DNA of 64,000 bases from Microbacterium arabinogalactanolyticum (GTDB lineage: Bacteria > Actinomycetota > Actinomycetes > Actinomycetales > Microbacteriaceae). The notes below the pieces were generated by a model. The model had not been told where the DNA came from, ran no database searches, and saw only the letters and a list, made by a program, of their open reading frames with translations. The stretch's first letter is position 1. The number at the start of each line of letters is the position of its first letter. The position numbers and the translations under genes were made by a program. Shown in pieces: positions 54,563-64,000 of the stretch. The stretch covers positions 426,297 to 490,296 of the forward strand of contig NZ_BRZC01000007.1 in the NCBI RefSeq assembly GCF_030268005.1. The letters run 5' to 3'.

Positions 54563-54871
54563 TCAGAGCTTGATCTCGATGTTGACATCGGCCGGAAGGT
54601 CGAGACGCATCAGCGAGTCGACAGCCTTGGGCGTCGGGTCGACGATGTCGATCAGACGCTTGTGGGTGCGCATCTCGAAGTGCTCGCGGCTGTCCTTGTA
54701 CTTGTGGGGGGAACGGATCACGGCGATCACGTTCTTCTCCGTGGGAAGCGGCACCGGGCCGACGACAGTCGCGCCCGCACGGGTCACGGTGTCGACGATC
54801 TTGCGGGCCGACGTGTCGATGACCTCGTGGTCATACGACTTCAGGCGAATGCGGATCTTCTGTCCCGCCAT
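54563..54871 (-). CDS. rpsJ: 30S ribosomal protein S10
   Basis: S10 of 102 residues: [40 protein letters not shown] and [20 protein letters not shown]. It is also the NusE partner of NusB in antitermination. First gene of the S10 operon; the ATG at 54871 follows the purine run GAGAGAGAGCAG. A leader of about 330 bases precedes it. Confidence 0.98.
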   Translation of the reverse strand: MAGQKIRIRLKSYDHEVIDTSARKIVDTVTRAGATVVGPVPLPTEKNVIAVIRSPHKYKDSREHFEMRTHKRLIDIVDPTPKAVDSLMRLDLPADVNIEIKL

Positions 54872-55207
54872 TGTCTGCTCTCTCTCTATAAGCGTCTTAC
54901 CGACCGGGGCCGGGTGACCCTGGGGCATTGGACGCACCTCGGCGCTGTTCACGCCTCGGCACTCGATCGGCTCCGAAGAGCCTCTCTGCGCACCACTGTT
55001 CTGCTGTCATTCCGCGCGCCGGAACGCGCGGCATCCGACTTCCTGCCATGCAGGCACACCAGGACCCCCGTGAGGAGGTGTCGGATTGTGTGTTCTGCTG
55101 CCCGCGGCCTAGAACCCTGCGCATGCTCGTGATGAGCGCGCCGCCTATGCACTTTCGTGGCAGTGATCCCGCGCATCACGAAGAGCGCAGGAATGTGGAA
55201 CCTGTCT
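54872..55207 (-). promoter_or_regulatory. S10 operon 5' leader with conserved-looking RNA folds
   Basis: About 330 transcribed bases without a convincing frame. Folds: GGCTC-TTCG-GAGCC (54969-54982), a 5-bp stem closed by a UUCG tetraloop. Also a three-way junction with closing stem ATCCGA/TCGGAT (55033-55038 with 55081-55086) and arms CCTGC/GCAGG (55042-55054) and CACC/GGTG (55057-55060 with 55077-55080). A further CCGCGCG/CGCGCGG hairpin lies nearby. This is the position of the L4-controlled attenuator in other bacteria. Confidence 0.5.
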
Positions 55208-55237
55208 ATTCTGCCATGACCGATTCGCCTACTGCAA
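55208..55237 (-). promoter_or_regulatory. S10 operon promoter
   Basis: Minus strand: -35 TTGCAG (55232-55237), 18-base spacer, -10 CAGAAT (55208-55213). No other good promoter lies between here and rpsJ. Confidence 0.55.
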
Positions 55238-55593
55238 ACCCGGGCGTGTCGCGCGCCGATTCCGCGTGTTTCCGGGGCTCCGCGAGGCGCGGCTCAAGAC
55301 GCTGGGCGGAGCATCCCCATGCTCCGCCCAGCGCTATGGGAGGCCCGGTGGGAGGGGACGCACCGGGCAGGAGGTGCCGACGAGAAGGGATGCCGGTCGC
55401 CTCGCTCAGGTGCGCGACCGGACGGTCGCGCAGACATGGCGATGCATCCGTGGTCGACCCACGTGCGCGGCACGGCGTTCCCCATGATGAATCCCCAGTC
55501 ATTCGGATGCCGTGCCCCCACGGCATCCTTCGCCGCACAGATCCCCAGGCGGCGCTCACAGTCTAGAGGAGAATCCGGTTCCGCGACATAGCA
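55238..55593. other. Gene-free region with two strong hairpins
   Basis: No credible coding sequence in either strand. Two perfect hairpins with C-only loops: GCTGGGCGGAGCAT-CCCC-ATGCTCCGCCCAGC arms of 14 bp (55301-55332), and GGATGCCGTG/CACGGCATCC arms of 10 bp around CCCC (55505-55528). They may belong to a small RNA, or the first may terminate upstream transcription. Nothing else is recognised here. Confidence 0.4.
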
Positions 55594-55626
55594 GAGGGCG
55601 ACGCACCTCACGGGTGCGTCGCCCTC
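55594..55626 (-). terminator. Terminator of the antitoxin-family gene
   Basis: GAGGGCGACGCACC / GGTGCGTCGCCCTC, a perfect 14-bp stem with a 5-base loop, 19 bases after the stop at 55646. Confidence 0.75.
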
Positions 55627-55645
55627 CTGGATCCGGTGAGTGCTG

Positions 55646-55858
55646 TTACTCGTTGCCGACGGCTCCGTCGACGTTGTCGCGGACGCCGTCGATCTGCTCG
55701 GCGGCACCCGGGGCGACCTTCTTGGCGAGGTCAGCGGCTCCGTCGAGGAGCTTGTCGCTGATGCCCTCGGCCTGCTCGCTGTGCAGCAGCTCCTCGACCT
55801 TCTCCTTGTTCTGCTCGAACAGTTCCTTGCCCTGGTTGACGAGATCCTCGATGCCCAT
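55646..55858 (-). CDS. Small Rv0909/MT0933-like antitoxin-family protein
   Basis: A 70-residue, acidic, wholly helical protein: MGIEDLVNQGKELFEQNKEK, then VEELLHSEQAEGISDKLLDG and AADLAKKVAPGAAEQIDGVR. It resembles the actinobacterial MT0933-like antitoxin family, named from a mycobacterial toxin-antitoxin pair. No toxin gene is adjacent: the neighbours are tuf and the S10 region. The family label therefore may not reflect function; a stress-related or structural role is equally possible. AGGGGGAGG precedes the ATG. Confidence 0.7.
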   Translation of the reverse strand: MGIEDLVNQGKELFEQNKEKVEELLHSEQAEGISDKLLDGAADLAKKVAPGAAEQIDGVRDNVDGAVGNE

Positions 55859-55983
55859 GGGTTCCTCCCCCTGTCGCTTCACGCAGTTCTCTGCGCCACG
55901 TACAGTTCTACGCGATGCGCGCGGCTCCGACAAGAGCCGGGATCGTCCCGGCGCGTCGGCGGCGGGCCCGCGGGGAAGACGAA

Positions 55984-56011
55984 AGGGGCCGGGCCCGAAG
56001 GCCCGACCCCT
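55984..56011 (-). terminator. Terminator of tuf
   Basis: AGGGG-c-CGGGCC / GGCCCG-a-CCCCT with a CGAA loop, one mismatch, 22 bases after the tuf stop and followed on the minus strand by TTTC. Confidence 0.75.
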
Positions 56012-56032
56012 GAGGTCGCTTGAGAAGCGGAA

Positions 56033-57226
<1,194 letters not shown>

Positions 57227-57339
57227 TGGGTCCTCCTCAGGACGTTCGTGTAGAGACGGCCGGGCACTGGATTGTGACCGGCTCCCTACGGGTTAGGTTT
57301 CTCAGTTTAGTAGAGAGGGAATGTGAAGTTGTAGGGAGC

Positions 57340-57367
57340 CCGGGATGCCGTTCGCACGGCATCCCGG
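57340..57367 (-). terminator. Hairpin between fusA and tuf
   Basis: CCGGGATGCCGT / ACGGCATCCCGG, a perfect 12-bp stem with a TCGC loop, 8 bases after the fusA stop. No T-run; it probably reduces readthrough into tuf. Confidence 0.65.
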
Positions 57368-57375
57368 ACAAGGAC

Positions 57376-59490
57376 TTACTCGCCCTTGGTCTTCTGGATG
57401 ATCTCGTCAGCGACGGCGCGAGGAACCTCGGCGTAGCTGTCGAACTCCATCGAGTACACGGCACGGCCCGAGGTCTTCGAGCGCAGGTCGCCGATGTAGC
57501 CGAACATCTCGGACAGCGGGACCGACGCACGCACGACCTTGACGCCCTGGGCGTCCTCCATCGACTGGATCTGGCCACGACGCGAGTTCAGGTCGCCGAT
57601 GACGTCGCCCATGTACTCCTCGGGAGTACGGACCTCGACGGCCATCAGCGGCTCGAGCAGCACGGGGTTCGCCTTGCGGACGGCCTCCTTGAAGCCCATC
57701 GAGCCGGCGATCTTGAACGCCATCTCCGAGGAGTCGACATCGTGCGATGCGCCGTCGATCAGGCGGGCCTTCACGCCGACCATGGGGTAGCCGGCGAGAA
57801 CACCGGTGTTCATGGCGTCCTGGAAGCCCTGGTTGGTCGGCTCGATGTACTCGCGCGGGATGCGACCACCGGTGACCTCGTTGGAGAACTCGTAGGTCTT
57901 GTCGGCCGTGACCTCGAGGGGCTCGATCGTGAACTGGATCTTCGCGAACTGACCCGAACCACCGGTCTGCTTCTTGTGCGTGTAGTCGTGCTTCTCGACG
58001 GCCTTCTTGATCGTCTCGCGGTACGCCACCTGCGGCTTGCCGACGTTGGCCTCGACCTTGAACTCGCGCTTCATGCGGTCCACGAGGATGTCGAGGTGCA
58101 GTTCGCCCATGCCCTTGATGGTCGTCTGACCGGTCTCGGGGTTCAGCTCGGTGCGGAAGGTCGGGTCCTCCTCGGCCAGCTTCTGGATCGCGGTGCCCAG
58201 CTTCTCCTGGTCGGCCTTGGTCTTCGGCTCGATGGCGACCTCGATCACGGGCTCCGGGAACGTCATCGACTCGAGGACGACCGGGGCGGCCGGGTCGGCG
58301 AGGGTGTCACCCGTGGTGGTGTCCTTCAGGCCGATGACGGCGTAGATGTTGCCGGCGGTCAGCGAGTCGACCGGGTTCTCCTTGTTGGCGTGCATCTGGA
58401 AGATCTTTCCGATGCGCTCCTTCTTGCCCTTGGTCGAGTTGACGACCGCGGAGCCGGAGTCCAGGTGGCCCGAGTACACGCGCACGTAGGTCAGACGACC
58501 GAAGAACGGGTGCACGGCGACCTTGAAGGCGAGCGCGGAGAACGGGTCGTTGGCGTCGGGGTGACGCTCGATGACCTTCTCCTCGTCCTTCGGGTCGTGC
58601 GCCTCGATGGCGCCCACGTCGAGCGGGTTCGGGAGGAAGTCGACGACGGCGTCCAGCATCGGCTGCACACCGCGGTTCTTGAACGCCGAACCGCACAGGA
58701 CGGGGTAGATCTCGTTCGCGACGACCATCTTGCGGATGGCGCCCTTGATCTCGGCGACCGTGAGCTCCTCGCCGCCGAAGAACTTCTCGAGCAGCGCGTC
58801 GTCGGTCTCGGCGACGGTCTCGAGCAGCTGCTGACGGTACTCCTCGGCCTTGGCCTGGAGGTCGGCCGGGATCTCCTGGATCTCGTACGACGCGCCCATG
58901 GTGACGTCACCCTTGGCATCGCCGGGCCACACCAGTGCGCGCATCTCGATCAGGTCGATGACACCGACGAAGTCGTTCTCGGCACCGATCGGGAGCTGCA
59001 GCACGAGCGGCTTGGCACCCAGGCGGTTCACGATGGTGTCGACGGTGTAGTAGAAGTCGGCGCCCAGCTTGTCCATCTTGTTGACGAAGCAGATGCGGGG
59101 CACGTTGTACTTGTCGGCCTGACGCCACACGGTCTCGGACTGGGGCTCGACGCCCTCCTTGCCGTCGAAGACGGCGACAGCACCGTCGAGCACGCGGAGC
59201 GAGCGCTCCACCTCGACCGTGAAGTCCACGTGGCCGGGGGTGTCGATGATGTTGATCTGGTTCTTGTTCCAGAAGCAGGTCACGGCGGCAGACGTGATCG
59301 TGATGCCGCGCTCCTTCTCCTGCTCCATCCAGTCGGTCGTCGAGGCGCCGTCGTGGGTCTCGCCGAGCTTGTGGTTGACACCCGTGTAGAACAGGATGCG
59401 CTCGGTGGTGGTGGTCTTGCCGGCATCGATGTGCGCCATGATGCCGATGTTGCGGACCTTGCTCAGGTCGGTGAGCACTTCTTGTGCCAC
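57376..59490 (-). CDS. fusA: Translation elongation factor G
   Basis: EF-G of 704 residues, GTPase driving translocation and, with RRF, ribosome recycling. G1 is [13 protein letters not shown], switch [12 protein letters not shown]4 NKMDK. The domain IV tip and the [15 protein letters not shown] segment near the C-terminus are typical. Second-last gene of the str operon. CGGAGGAACCCCC precedes the ATG. Confidence 0.99.
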   Translation of the reverse strand: MAQEVLTDLSKVRNIGIMAHIDAGKTTTTERILFYTGVNHKLGETHDGASTTDWMEQEKERGITITSAAVTCFWNKNQINIIDTPGHVDFTVEVERSLRVLDGAVAVFDGKEGVEPQSETVWRQADKYNVPRICFVNKMDKLGADFYYTVDTIVNRLGAKPLVLQLPIGAENDFVGVIDLIEMRALVWPGDAKGDVTMGASYEIQEIPADLQAKAEEYRQQLLETVAETDDALLEKFFGGEELTVAEIKGAIRKMVVANEIYPVLCGSAFKNRGVQPMLDAVVDFLPNPLDVGAIEAHDPKDEEKVIERHPDANDPFSALAFKVAVHPFFGRLTYVRVYSGHLDSGSAVVNSTKGKKERIGKIFQMHANKENPVDSLTAGNIYAVIGLKDTTTGDTLADPAAPVVLESMTFPEPVIEVAIEPKTKADQEKLGTAIQKLAEEDPTFRTELNPETGQTTIKGMGELHLDILVDRMKREFKVEANVGKPQVAYRETIKKAVEKHDYTHKKQTGGSGQFAKIQFTIEPLEVTADKTYEFSNEVTGGRIPREYIEPTNQGFQDAMNTGVLAGYPMVGVKARLIDGASHDVDSSEMAFKIAGSMGFKEAVRKANPVLLEPLMAVEVRTPEEYMGDVIGDLNSRRGQIQSMEDAQGVKVVRASVPLSEMFGYIGDLRSKTSGRAVYSMEFDSYAEVPRAVADEIIQKTKGE

Positions 59491-59570
59491 GGGGGTTCCT
59501 CCGGGATGGTTCAGGAACGAACAGTTGGTGGGAGCGGATGCCGCAGGTCCTGCGGCATCCGCTCAGCCCG

Positions 59571-60041
59571 TTACCAGCGGTAGTGGGCGAAGGCGCGGTT
59601 CGACTCGGCCATCTTGTGGGTGTCCTCGCGGCGCTTGACCGCGGCACCCAGACCGTTCGACGCGTCCAGGATCTCGTTCTGCAGGCGCTCGGTCATCGTC
59701 TTCTCACGACGACCCTTCGCGTAGCTGACCAGCCAGCGCAGCGCGAGGGTGTTCGCACGGTGCGGCTTGACCTCGACGGGCACCTGGTAGGTCGAGCCGC
59801 CGACGCGACGGCTGCGGACCTCGAGGGTGGGGCGCACGTTGTCGAGCGCCTTCTTGAGGGTGGCGACGGCGTCCTGGCCGTTCTTCGCCTCGACGCCGCG
59901 GAGGGCGCCGTAGACGATCGACTCGGCGAGCGACTTCTTGCCGTCGACGAGGATCTTGTTCACCAGCGAGGTGACGATCGGAGCACCGTAGACCGGGTCG
60001 TTGACGACCGGGCGCTTGGGAGCGGGTCCCTTACGAGGCAT
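59571..60041 (-). CDS. rpsG: 30S ribosomal protein S7
   Basis: S7 of 156 residues: [40 protein letters not shown], and the C-terminal [20 protein letters not shown]. Primary assembly protein of the 30S head and the classic str-operon autoregulator. Normal length; 5 bases after rpsL. Confidence 0.99.
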   Translation of the reverse strand: MPRKGPAPKRPVVNDPVYGAPIVTSLVNKILVDGKKSLAESIVYGALRGVEAKNGQDAVATLKKALDNVRPTLEVRSRRVGGSTYQVPVEVKPHRANTLALRWLVSYAKGRREKTMTERLQNEILDASNGLGAAVKRREDTHKMAESNRAFAHYRW

Positions 60042-60046
60042 CTAAC

Positions 60047-60415
60047 TCAACCCTTCTTCGCGCCGTAGCGGGAACGAGCCTGCTTACGGTTCTTGACGGC
60101 CTGGGTGTCCAGGGCGCCACGGACGATCTTGTAGCGGACACCGGGGAGGTCCTTCACACGGCCACCGCGCACGAGCACCAGCGAGTGCTCCTGCAGGTTG
60201 TGACCCTCACCGGGGATGTACGCGGTCACCTCGGTGCCGTTGCGGAGCTTCACACGAGCGACCTTGCGCATCGCCGAGTTCGGCTTCTTCGGGGTGGTGG
60301 TGTACACACGGGTGCACACGCCGGCCTGCTGCGGGTTCGACTTCAGGGCGGGCGCCTTGGTCTTCGAGACCTTGGGCGTACGTCCCTTGCGAACCAACTG
60401 CTGAATCGTTGGCAC
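60047..60415 (-). CDS. rpsL: 30S ribosomal protein S12
   Basis: S12 of 122 residues at the decoding centre. [20 protein letters not shown] starts it. The streptomycin-resistance positions are wild type: the first lysine in [12 protein letters not shown] and the second in the [14 protein letters not shown] loop. First gene of the str operon. Confidence 0.99.
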   Translation of the reverse strand: MPTIQQLVRKGRTPKVSKTKAPALKSNPQQAGVCTRVYTTTPKKPNSAMRKVARVKLRNGTEVTAYIPGEGHNLQEHSLVLVRGGRVKDLPGVRYKIVRGALDTQAVKNRKQARSRYGAKKG

Positions 60416-60579
60416 GTTCTCTCCTAATAGTGCTGCACGGTGACAGCATGATGGGTTTCACATCATGACCCACCGGCAGGACGGAACCGTCCTGCTTTTG
60501 GTGTGATGGGTATGCCGTGGGGGCGAACCGGCGGTGCCGGCGCCCAGCATGCGCGCACAGCCGTGCGCACACCCGATCA
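60416..60579 (-). promoter_or_regulatory. str operon 5' leader
   Basis: Transcribed leader of roughly 155 bases between the str promoter and rpsL. It contains GCAGGACGG/CCGTCCTGC (60476-60495, 9-bp stem, two-base centre) and an ATGATG/CATCAT helix nearer the start codon. Read on the plus strand the first hairpin is followed by TTTT, but no plus-strand gene ends there. Confidence 0.45.
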
Positions 60580-60609
60580 AGTGTAATGCGGCGTAACCCC
60601 GACGGTCAA
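60580..60609 (-). promoter_or_regulatory. str operon promoter
   Basis: Minus strand: -35 TTGACC (60604-60609), 18-base spacer, -10 TACACT (60580-60585). The best promoter match in the window. Confidence 0.75.
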
Positions 60610-60643
60610 ATGACGGCGGACGCCACGCCGGTCTCCCGAGATC

Positions 60644-63600
60644 TCATCGCAGATCCCGCATCCGCGCCACCACACTGCGGTCGGCGCCCTCGCGCCGCTC
60701 CCCCGCGACGGCGATGATCAGCAGCACCGCACCGATGGTCGCCAGCGTGATCCACCACGGCATGGACTCGATCCCCCGCCCGAGCTGCACGGCGAACACG
60801 AACACGTTCTCGACCGGAAGCACGATCAGGCCGATCACGAACGGCGCGGCCAGCCGACGCGCGGCCCCGACCAGGATCGCGGCGAGCGCGAGCACCATCA
60901 CGAGGATCGCCCGCCAGGTGAGCGGATCCGTGAAGGTGGACACGACGGATGCCGACATCATCACGATCAGGCCCGGCGCGAGCAGCGGCCAGGAGCCCCG
61001 CCGGCCGTGCGGCCAGCCGTCCAGGGCGGGAGCGTCGCGTTTCGGCTCCGCTCCGACGGCATCCGCTCCCCTCGCTCCGCCCGCTCCCCTCGCTCCGCCC
61101 GCGGAGCGCAGGCCGAGGGCGCCGGCGGCGAGCAGGAACAGGCCGAGGGGCAGCGAGAACGTCTCCACGCGCAGCTCGCGGGGACTCCAGGCGACGACCG
61201 CGGTGATGAAGGCGAGGCCGAACAGCACCCACACGGGCGGGAGCGTCGTCGAGGTGCGGCGCGCGGTCAGCACCATCAGTGCCAGCCAGCCGAGCATGAG
61301 CGTCCACATCCCCCAGATCACGAACCAGTCCTCCGCGATCGCGGGCCACACGCCGATGCCGAAGGCGAGCGCTCCGGGCACGGTGAGCCAGCGAGTGGCG
61401 ATGAGGCTCGCCTGCAGGGCGGGCGCTTCGCGCGGAGATGTGCGCTTCGCGCGGACGTTCTGCGCCGATCCGTCCGCGGCAGGCGCACTTTCCCGCGGCT
61501 GACGCACGGCCGATGCGGCAGATGCGGCGGATGCGGCGGAGCGCAGCATCCGCGCGGCGACGAGCAGCGCGAGTGCGGCCAGGGCGCTCGATCCCACGCA
61601 GAGCAGGAAGAGCCCGGCGTCCCCGCCCAGCACCGGCGACCGGTCCAGGCCGCTCCCCCAGCGCACCGCCTGCGCGGTGCCGCCGAGCGCGGCGACGGAT
61701 GCCACCAGGATCGCGGTCGCGCGCAGCGGGCGCAGCCTCCGCGTCCGCGGACCCGCCGCCCTGCTCACGAGCGCGGCGAGTGCGAGCAGCACCCACGCCG
61801 AGGCGAGCAACGCATGCGCACGCCAGGGCACCTCGGCCGTGCCGCGGGCCGCGATCAGTAGCACCAGCACGGGGATGATCGCTCCGGCGAGACCCGCGGC
61901 GAACAGCGGGATCGCACGGGCCCCGCGCAGCGCGAGCAGCACGGCGATCAGTGCTGCGGCGAGCGCGGGCGGGAGCAGATAGGCCTCAGCCAGCTGCACG
62001 CCGTTCAGCGCCCACAGCGACCAGAGCGCGCCCGTGAACGCGACGCCGGCGACCCACCATCCGTACCGGCGCCCGGCGAGGAGGGAGGTGAGCGCCGCTC
62101 CGACGCCGAGCAGGATCAGCACGAGGCAGGCTGTGCCGAAGCCGGCCGCCTCGCGGGCCAGCGCCAGCAGCACGGCGATCGCACCGGTGAGCAGTGCGGA
62201 CGCCTCGATCGCGACCCGGGCCGCATCCGCCGTGGCGGCGATGCGCCCGCGCGCGACGAGCCCATCGCGGATCATGCGCCCTGAGGGCAGCACCAGCGCG
62301 ATGACCGCGGCGATGATCGGCAGCACGACCGGCGATCCGCTCCGCACCAGCAGCTGCGCGCCCAGGCACAGGATGACGACCGCGAGCGTCGGCACCAGCA
62401 GCCCCGCGGCGACCGTGCGGATCACGACTGTCAGACCCTCGCGACGCGTCAGCAGCAGGGCGAGGGCGAGCACGAACATCAGCCCGGTCGACAGCGCGGT
62501 CCAGCCGCTGCGCTCGAACACCACCTGGGCGACGCCCAGCGCGAAGGGCACGGTGGCGACGACGAGCACGGTCTGCCAGTTCCGCGCGTGCACCACAGGG
62601 AGGAACGTGGCTGCGACGGCCCCGAGAAGTCCTGCGGATGCCGTCAGGCTCAGCAGCGCGACGCCATCGACCCCGGCCAGCGACAGCGCCGTCCCGACCA
62701 GGACCAGGGCGTAGGCGTAGCCGATGCCCACGTGCAGGAGGCGCGCCGCCTCAGGGACGGTCAGCGCGGCTGCGGCGAGCACGACGAGGGTCGCGATGCC
62801 GGCATACGGCACGAGCGCCCGCTCCTGCCAGGACAGCAGAACCGCGACCGCCAGCGCGAGGTGCACGGCGATGACCAGGAGCACCCGCAGCGACGTCCAT
62901 GCGGACGCCTTCCGGGCGGCGATGCCCGGCGCGATGTCGGTCGCGAAGTCGGGCGTGGTCTCGGCCACCGCACCGGCCGCCGCGGTGGCGGGCCTGACGC
63001 GGGCGAGGACGAGGGCGGTGCCCGCGGCCGCGATCAGCACCACGGCGATCCCGATCGGAAGCGGCAGCACGTGCGAGGCGGCCAGGCAGAGCACCGCCGC
63101 CGTCGAGTACAGCACCGTCACGACCAGCGCCGCGGAGCGCAGCGGGCGGATGTCCGGGCGGACGCGCGTGCACAGCGCGAAGGCCCCGAAGCCCGCCGCG
63201 ATGAGAGCGAGGGAGAGGAGCATCGCCCACGTGCCCGACCCCAGGACCGGCGCGGAGCCCCCGTCGGCGGTTTCGGCGATGGCGAAGCGCAGCAGCGTGG
63301 TCCCGACGAACCCGCCGGTGATCACCGCCGGAGCGCTGGTCACGCCCGCGGCCAGGCCGGCGCCGACGGCCATCGGGATGCGCGAGGTGCGCTGCGGCAG
63401 CGGCACGAGTGCGCACAGGATCAGCGCGATCACGGCGCCGGCGGGCGGGAAGGCGATGAACCACGAGTAGTCGATCGATGCGGACTGCAGGAGTCCGGAT
63501 GCCGCGAAGGCCCCTGCGCCCGTGATCAGCACGCCGGCGGCGAACGCCCAGGTCCTGGGGATCGTGCGGGTCGTCGCCAGTACGGCGTGCACGGCGAGCA

Positions 63601-64000
63601 CCGCCAGCACCGCCGCGATCGACAGGGCGGTGGCACCGGTGAGGACGACGCGTCCGATCGCGAGGATCGTGACGATCACCTGCAGTGCGGTGAGTGCGGC
63701 GAGCTCGGCTGCGAGCGGGCGGCGGGATGCGAGCCCGGTGCCAGCATCCGTCACGGCATCCGGCCGCTCAGAGGCCGTGGATCCCTCGGCGAGGCCGGAG
63801 TCCGCGAGCACCGGCTCCGCGGTCGACGGCGTCTCGCCGTCGGCATCCGGTCCTTCGTCGCGCACCGGGAACCGGGGCGCGAACCGCGGCAGCAGGGCCA
63901 TCAGACCGGTCGCCGCGAAGGCCGAGGCCGCCAGCCACAGTGCCGCGCCGACGCCGGTCTGCGCGGCGAAGCCGAGCATGGCGGGGGCCGCGGCGGGGCC
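60644..64000 (-). CDS. Very large polytopic membrane protein (SCO7613 C-terminal domain type), N-terminus beyond window
   Basis: At least 1118 residues, with some 30 hydrophobic segments in tandem and few polar loops. The loops near 60990-61110 and 61430-61530 are low complexity ([28 protein letters not shown]). The frame stays open to the right edge with an Ala/Pro-rich stretch, so the ATG at 63979 is probably internal. The pattern fits the large actinobacterial membrane proteins annotated as SCO7613 C-terminal domain-containing, whose function is unknown. It ends 35 bases before the str promoter. GC content and alanine use are extreme even for this genome. Confidence 0.75.
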   Translation of the reverse strand, partial: GPAAAPAMLGFAAQTGVGAALWLAASAFAATGLMALLPRFAPRFPVRDEGPDADGETPSTAEPVLADSGLAEGSTASERPDAVTDAGTGLASRRPLAAELAALTALQVIVTILAIGRVVLTGATALSIAAVLAVLAVHAVLATTRTIPRTWAFAAGVLITGAGAFAASGLLQSASIDYSWFIAFPPAGAVIALILCALVPLPQRTSRIPMAVGAGLAAGVTSAPAVITGGFVGTTLLRFAIAETADGGSAPVLGSGTWAMLLSLALIAAGFGAFALCTRVRPDIRPLRSAALVVTVLYSTAAVLCLAASHVLPLPIGIAVVLIAAAGTALVLARVRPATAAAGAVAETTPDFATDIAPGIAARKASAWTSLRVLLVIAVHLALAVAVLLSWQERALVPYAGIATLVVLAAAALTVPEAARLLHVGIGYAYALVLVGTALSLAGVDGVALLSLTASAGLLGAVAATFLPVVHARNWQTVLVVATVPFALGVAQVVFERSGWTALSTGLMFVLALALLLTRREGLTVVIRTVAAGLLVPTLAVVILCLGAQLLVRSGSPVVLPIIAAVIALVLPSGRMIRDGLVARGRIAATADAARVAIEASALLTGAIAVLLALAREAAGFGTACLVLILLGVGAALTSLLAGRRYGWWVAGVAFTGALWSLWALNGVQLAEAYLLPPALAAALIAVLLALRGARAIPLFAAGLAGAIIPVLVLLIAARGTAEVPWRAHALLASAWVLLALAALVSRAAGPRTRRLRPLRATAILVASVAALGGTAQAVRWGSGLDRSPVLGGDAGLFLLCVGSSALAALALLVAARMLRSAASAASAASAVRQPRESAPAADGSAQNVRAKRTSPREAPALQASLIATRWLTVPGALAFGIGVWPAIAEDWFVIWGMWTLMLGWLALMVLTARRTSTTLPPVWVLFGLAFITAVVAWSPRELRVETFSLPLGLFLLAAGALGLRSAGGARGAGGARGADAVGAEPKRDAPALDGWPHGRRGSWPLLAPGLIVMMSASVVSTFTDPLTWRAILVMVLALAAILVGAARRLAAPFVIGLIVLPVENVFVFAVQLGRGIESMPWWITLATIGAVLLIIAVAGERREGADRSVVARMRDLR

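Noticed and set aside
55301..55528. 6C small RNA (actinobacterial RNA with two C-rich hairpin loops)
   Set aside because: The two hairpins have CCCC loops but are about 170 bases apart and have fewer loop cytosines than the 6C family, which is compact.
55206..55559. Possible 117-residue protein on the minus strand
   Set aside because: It contains both C-loop hairpins and the S10 promoter, has no recognisable domain and no ribosome-binding site.
60476..60495. Plus-strand terminator in the str leader (hairpin followed by TTTT)
   Set aside because: There is no plus-strand gene upstream; it fits better as part of the minus-strand leader of rpsL.

Overview
The window is high-GC chromosomal DNA from an actinobacterium. 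The actinobacterial S10/spc/alpha/str ribosomal order, a RamB-type regulator beside the glyoxylate genes, many GTG starts, frequent leaderless-type promoters and dense GGATGCC/GGCATCC words all point to Microbacteriaceae, most likely Microbacterium. I see no tRNA, rRNA, insertion sequence, prophage or CRISPR array.

Layout. (1) 1-7526: a putrescine/GABA catabolic operon (gabT, putrescine oxidase, universal stress protein, APC permease, gabD running off the left edge) with a divergent PucR-type regulator. (2) 7548-14340: a riboflavin-catabolic locus. It holds a stand-alone riboflavin kinase (RcaA-like), flavin reductase (RcaB-like), PadR regulator, ribokinase (RcaD-like), flavin-dependent riboflavin-cleaving enzyme (RcaE-like) and a complete ABC importer. 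The gene set matches the rca cluster known from Microbacterium maritypicum G10. A shared palindrome (ATAGTCAA-N2-TTGAC) sits at both of its promoters and is the likely PadR operator. (3) 14388-15721: a divergent metallo-hydrolase/TetR pair with two tandem operators. (4) 15725-20604: ramB divergent from aceB-aceA (glyoxylate shunt), then rraA. (5) 21320-24567: GntR regulator, alanine dehydrogenase and an aspartate-type aminotransferase. (6) 24663-27106: VOC protein, murB and a two-gene MaoC hydratase pair. (7) 27269-31072: a 1267-residue secreted GH31 glycosidase. (8) 31170-36590: TauE/SafE exporter and a tctCBA tripartite tricarboxylate transporter. Divergent from tctC is a single-polypeptide regulator joining a CitA/DcuS-type membrane sensor directly to a CitB/DctR-type DNA-binding domain, with no kinase or receiver. 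(9) 36644-38224: acyl-CoA synthetase. (10) 38306-54871: the alpha, spc and S10 ribosomal operons, all on the minus strand, with secY, adk, map and a DsbA-like protein. (11) 54872-55645: S10 leader and promoter, then a gene-free stretch with strong hairpins. (12) 55646-60415: a small antitoxin-family protein, then tuf, fusA, rpsG and rpsL. (13) 60644-64000: a very large membrane protein running off the right edge.

How the genes work together. In region 1 putrescine is oxidised to 4-aminobutanal, and GABA is then converted through succinic semialdehyde to succinate. In region 2 imported riboflavin supplies FMN (kinase), FMN is reduced (reductase), the reduced flavin drives oxidative cleavage of riboflavin, and the released ribose is phosphorylated. 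Region 4 allows growth on acetate and fatty acids. Region 8 imports and senses a carboxylate. The most interesting items are the riboflavin locus with its paired operators, the collapsed two-component regulator with a tandem repeat in front of it, and the hairpin punctuation of a ribosomal supercluster that lacks rpsN.
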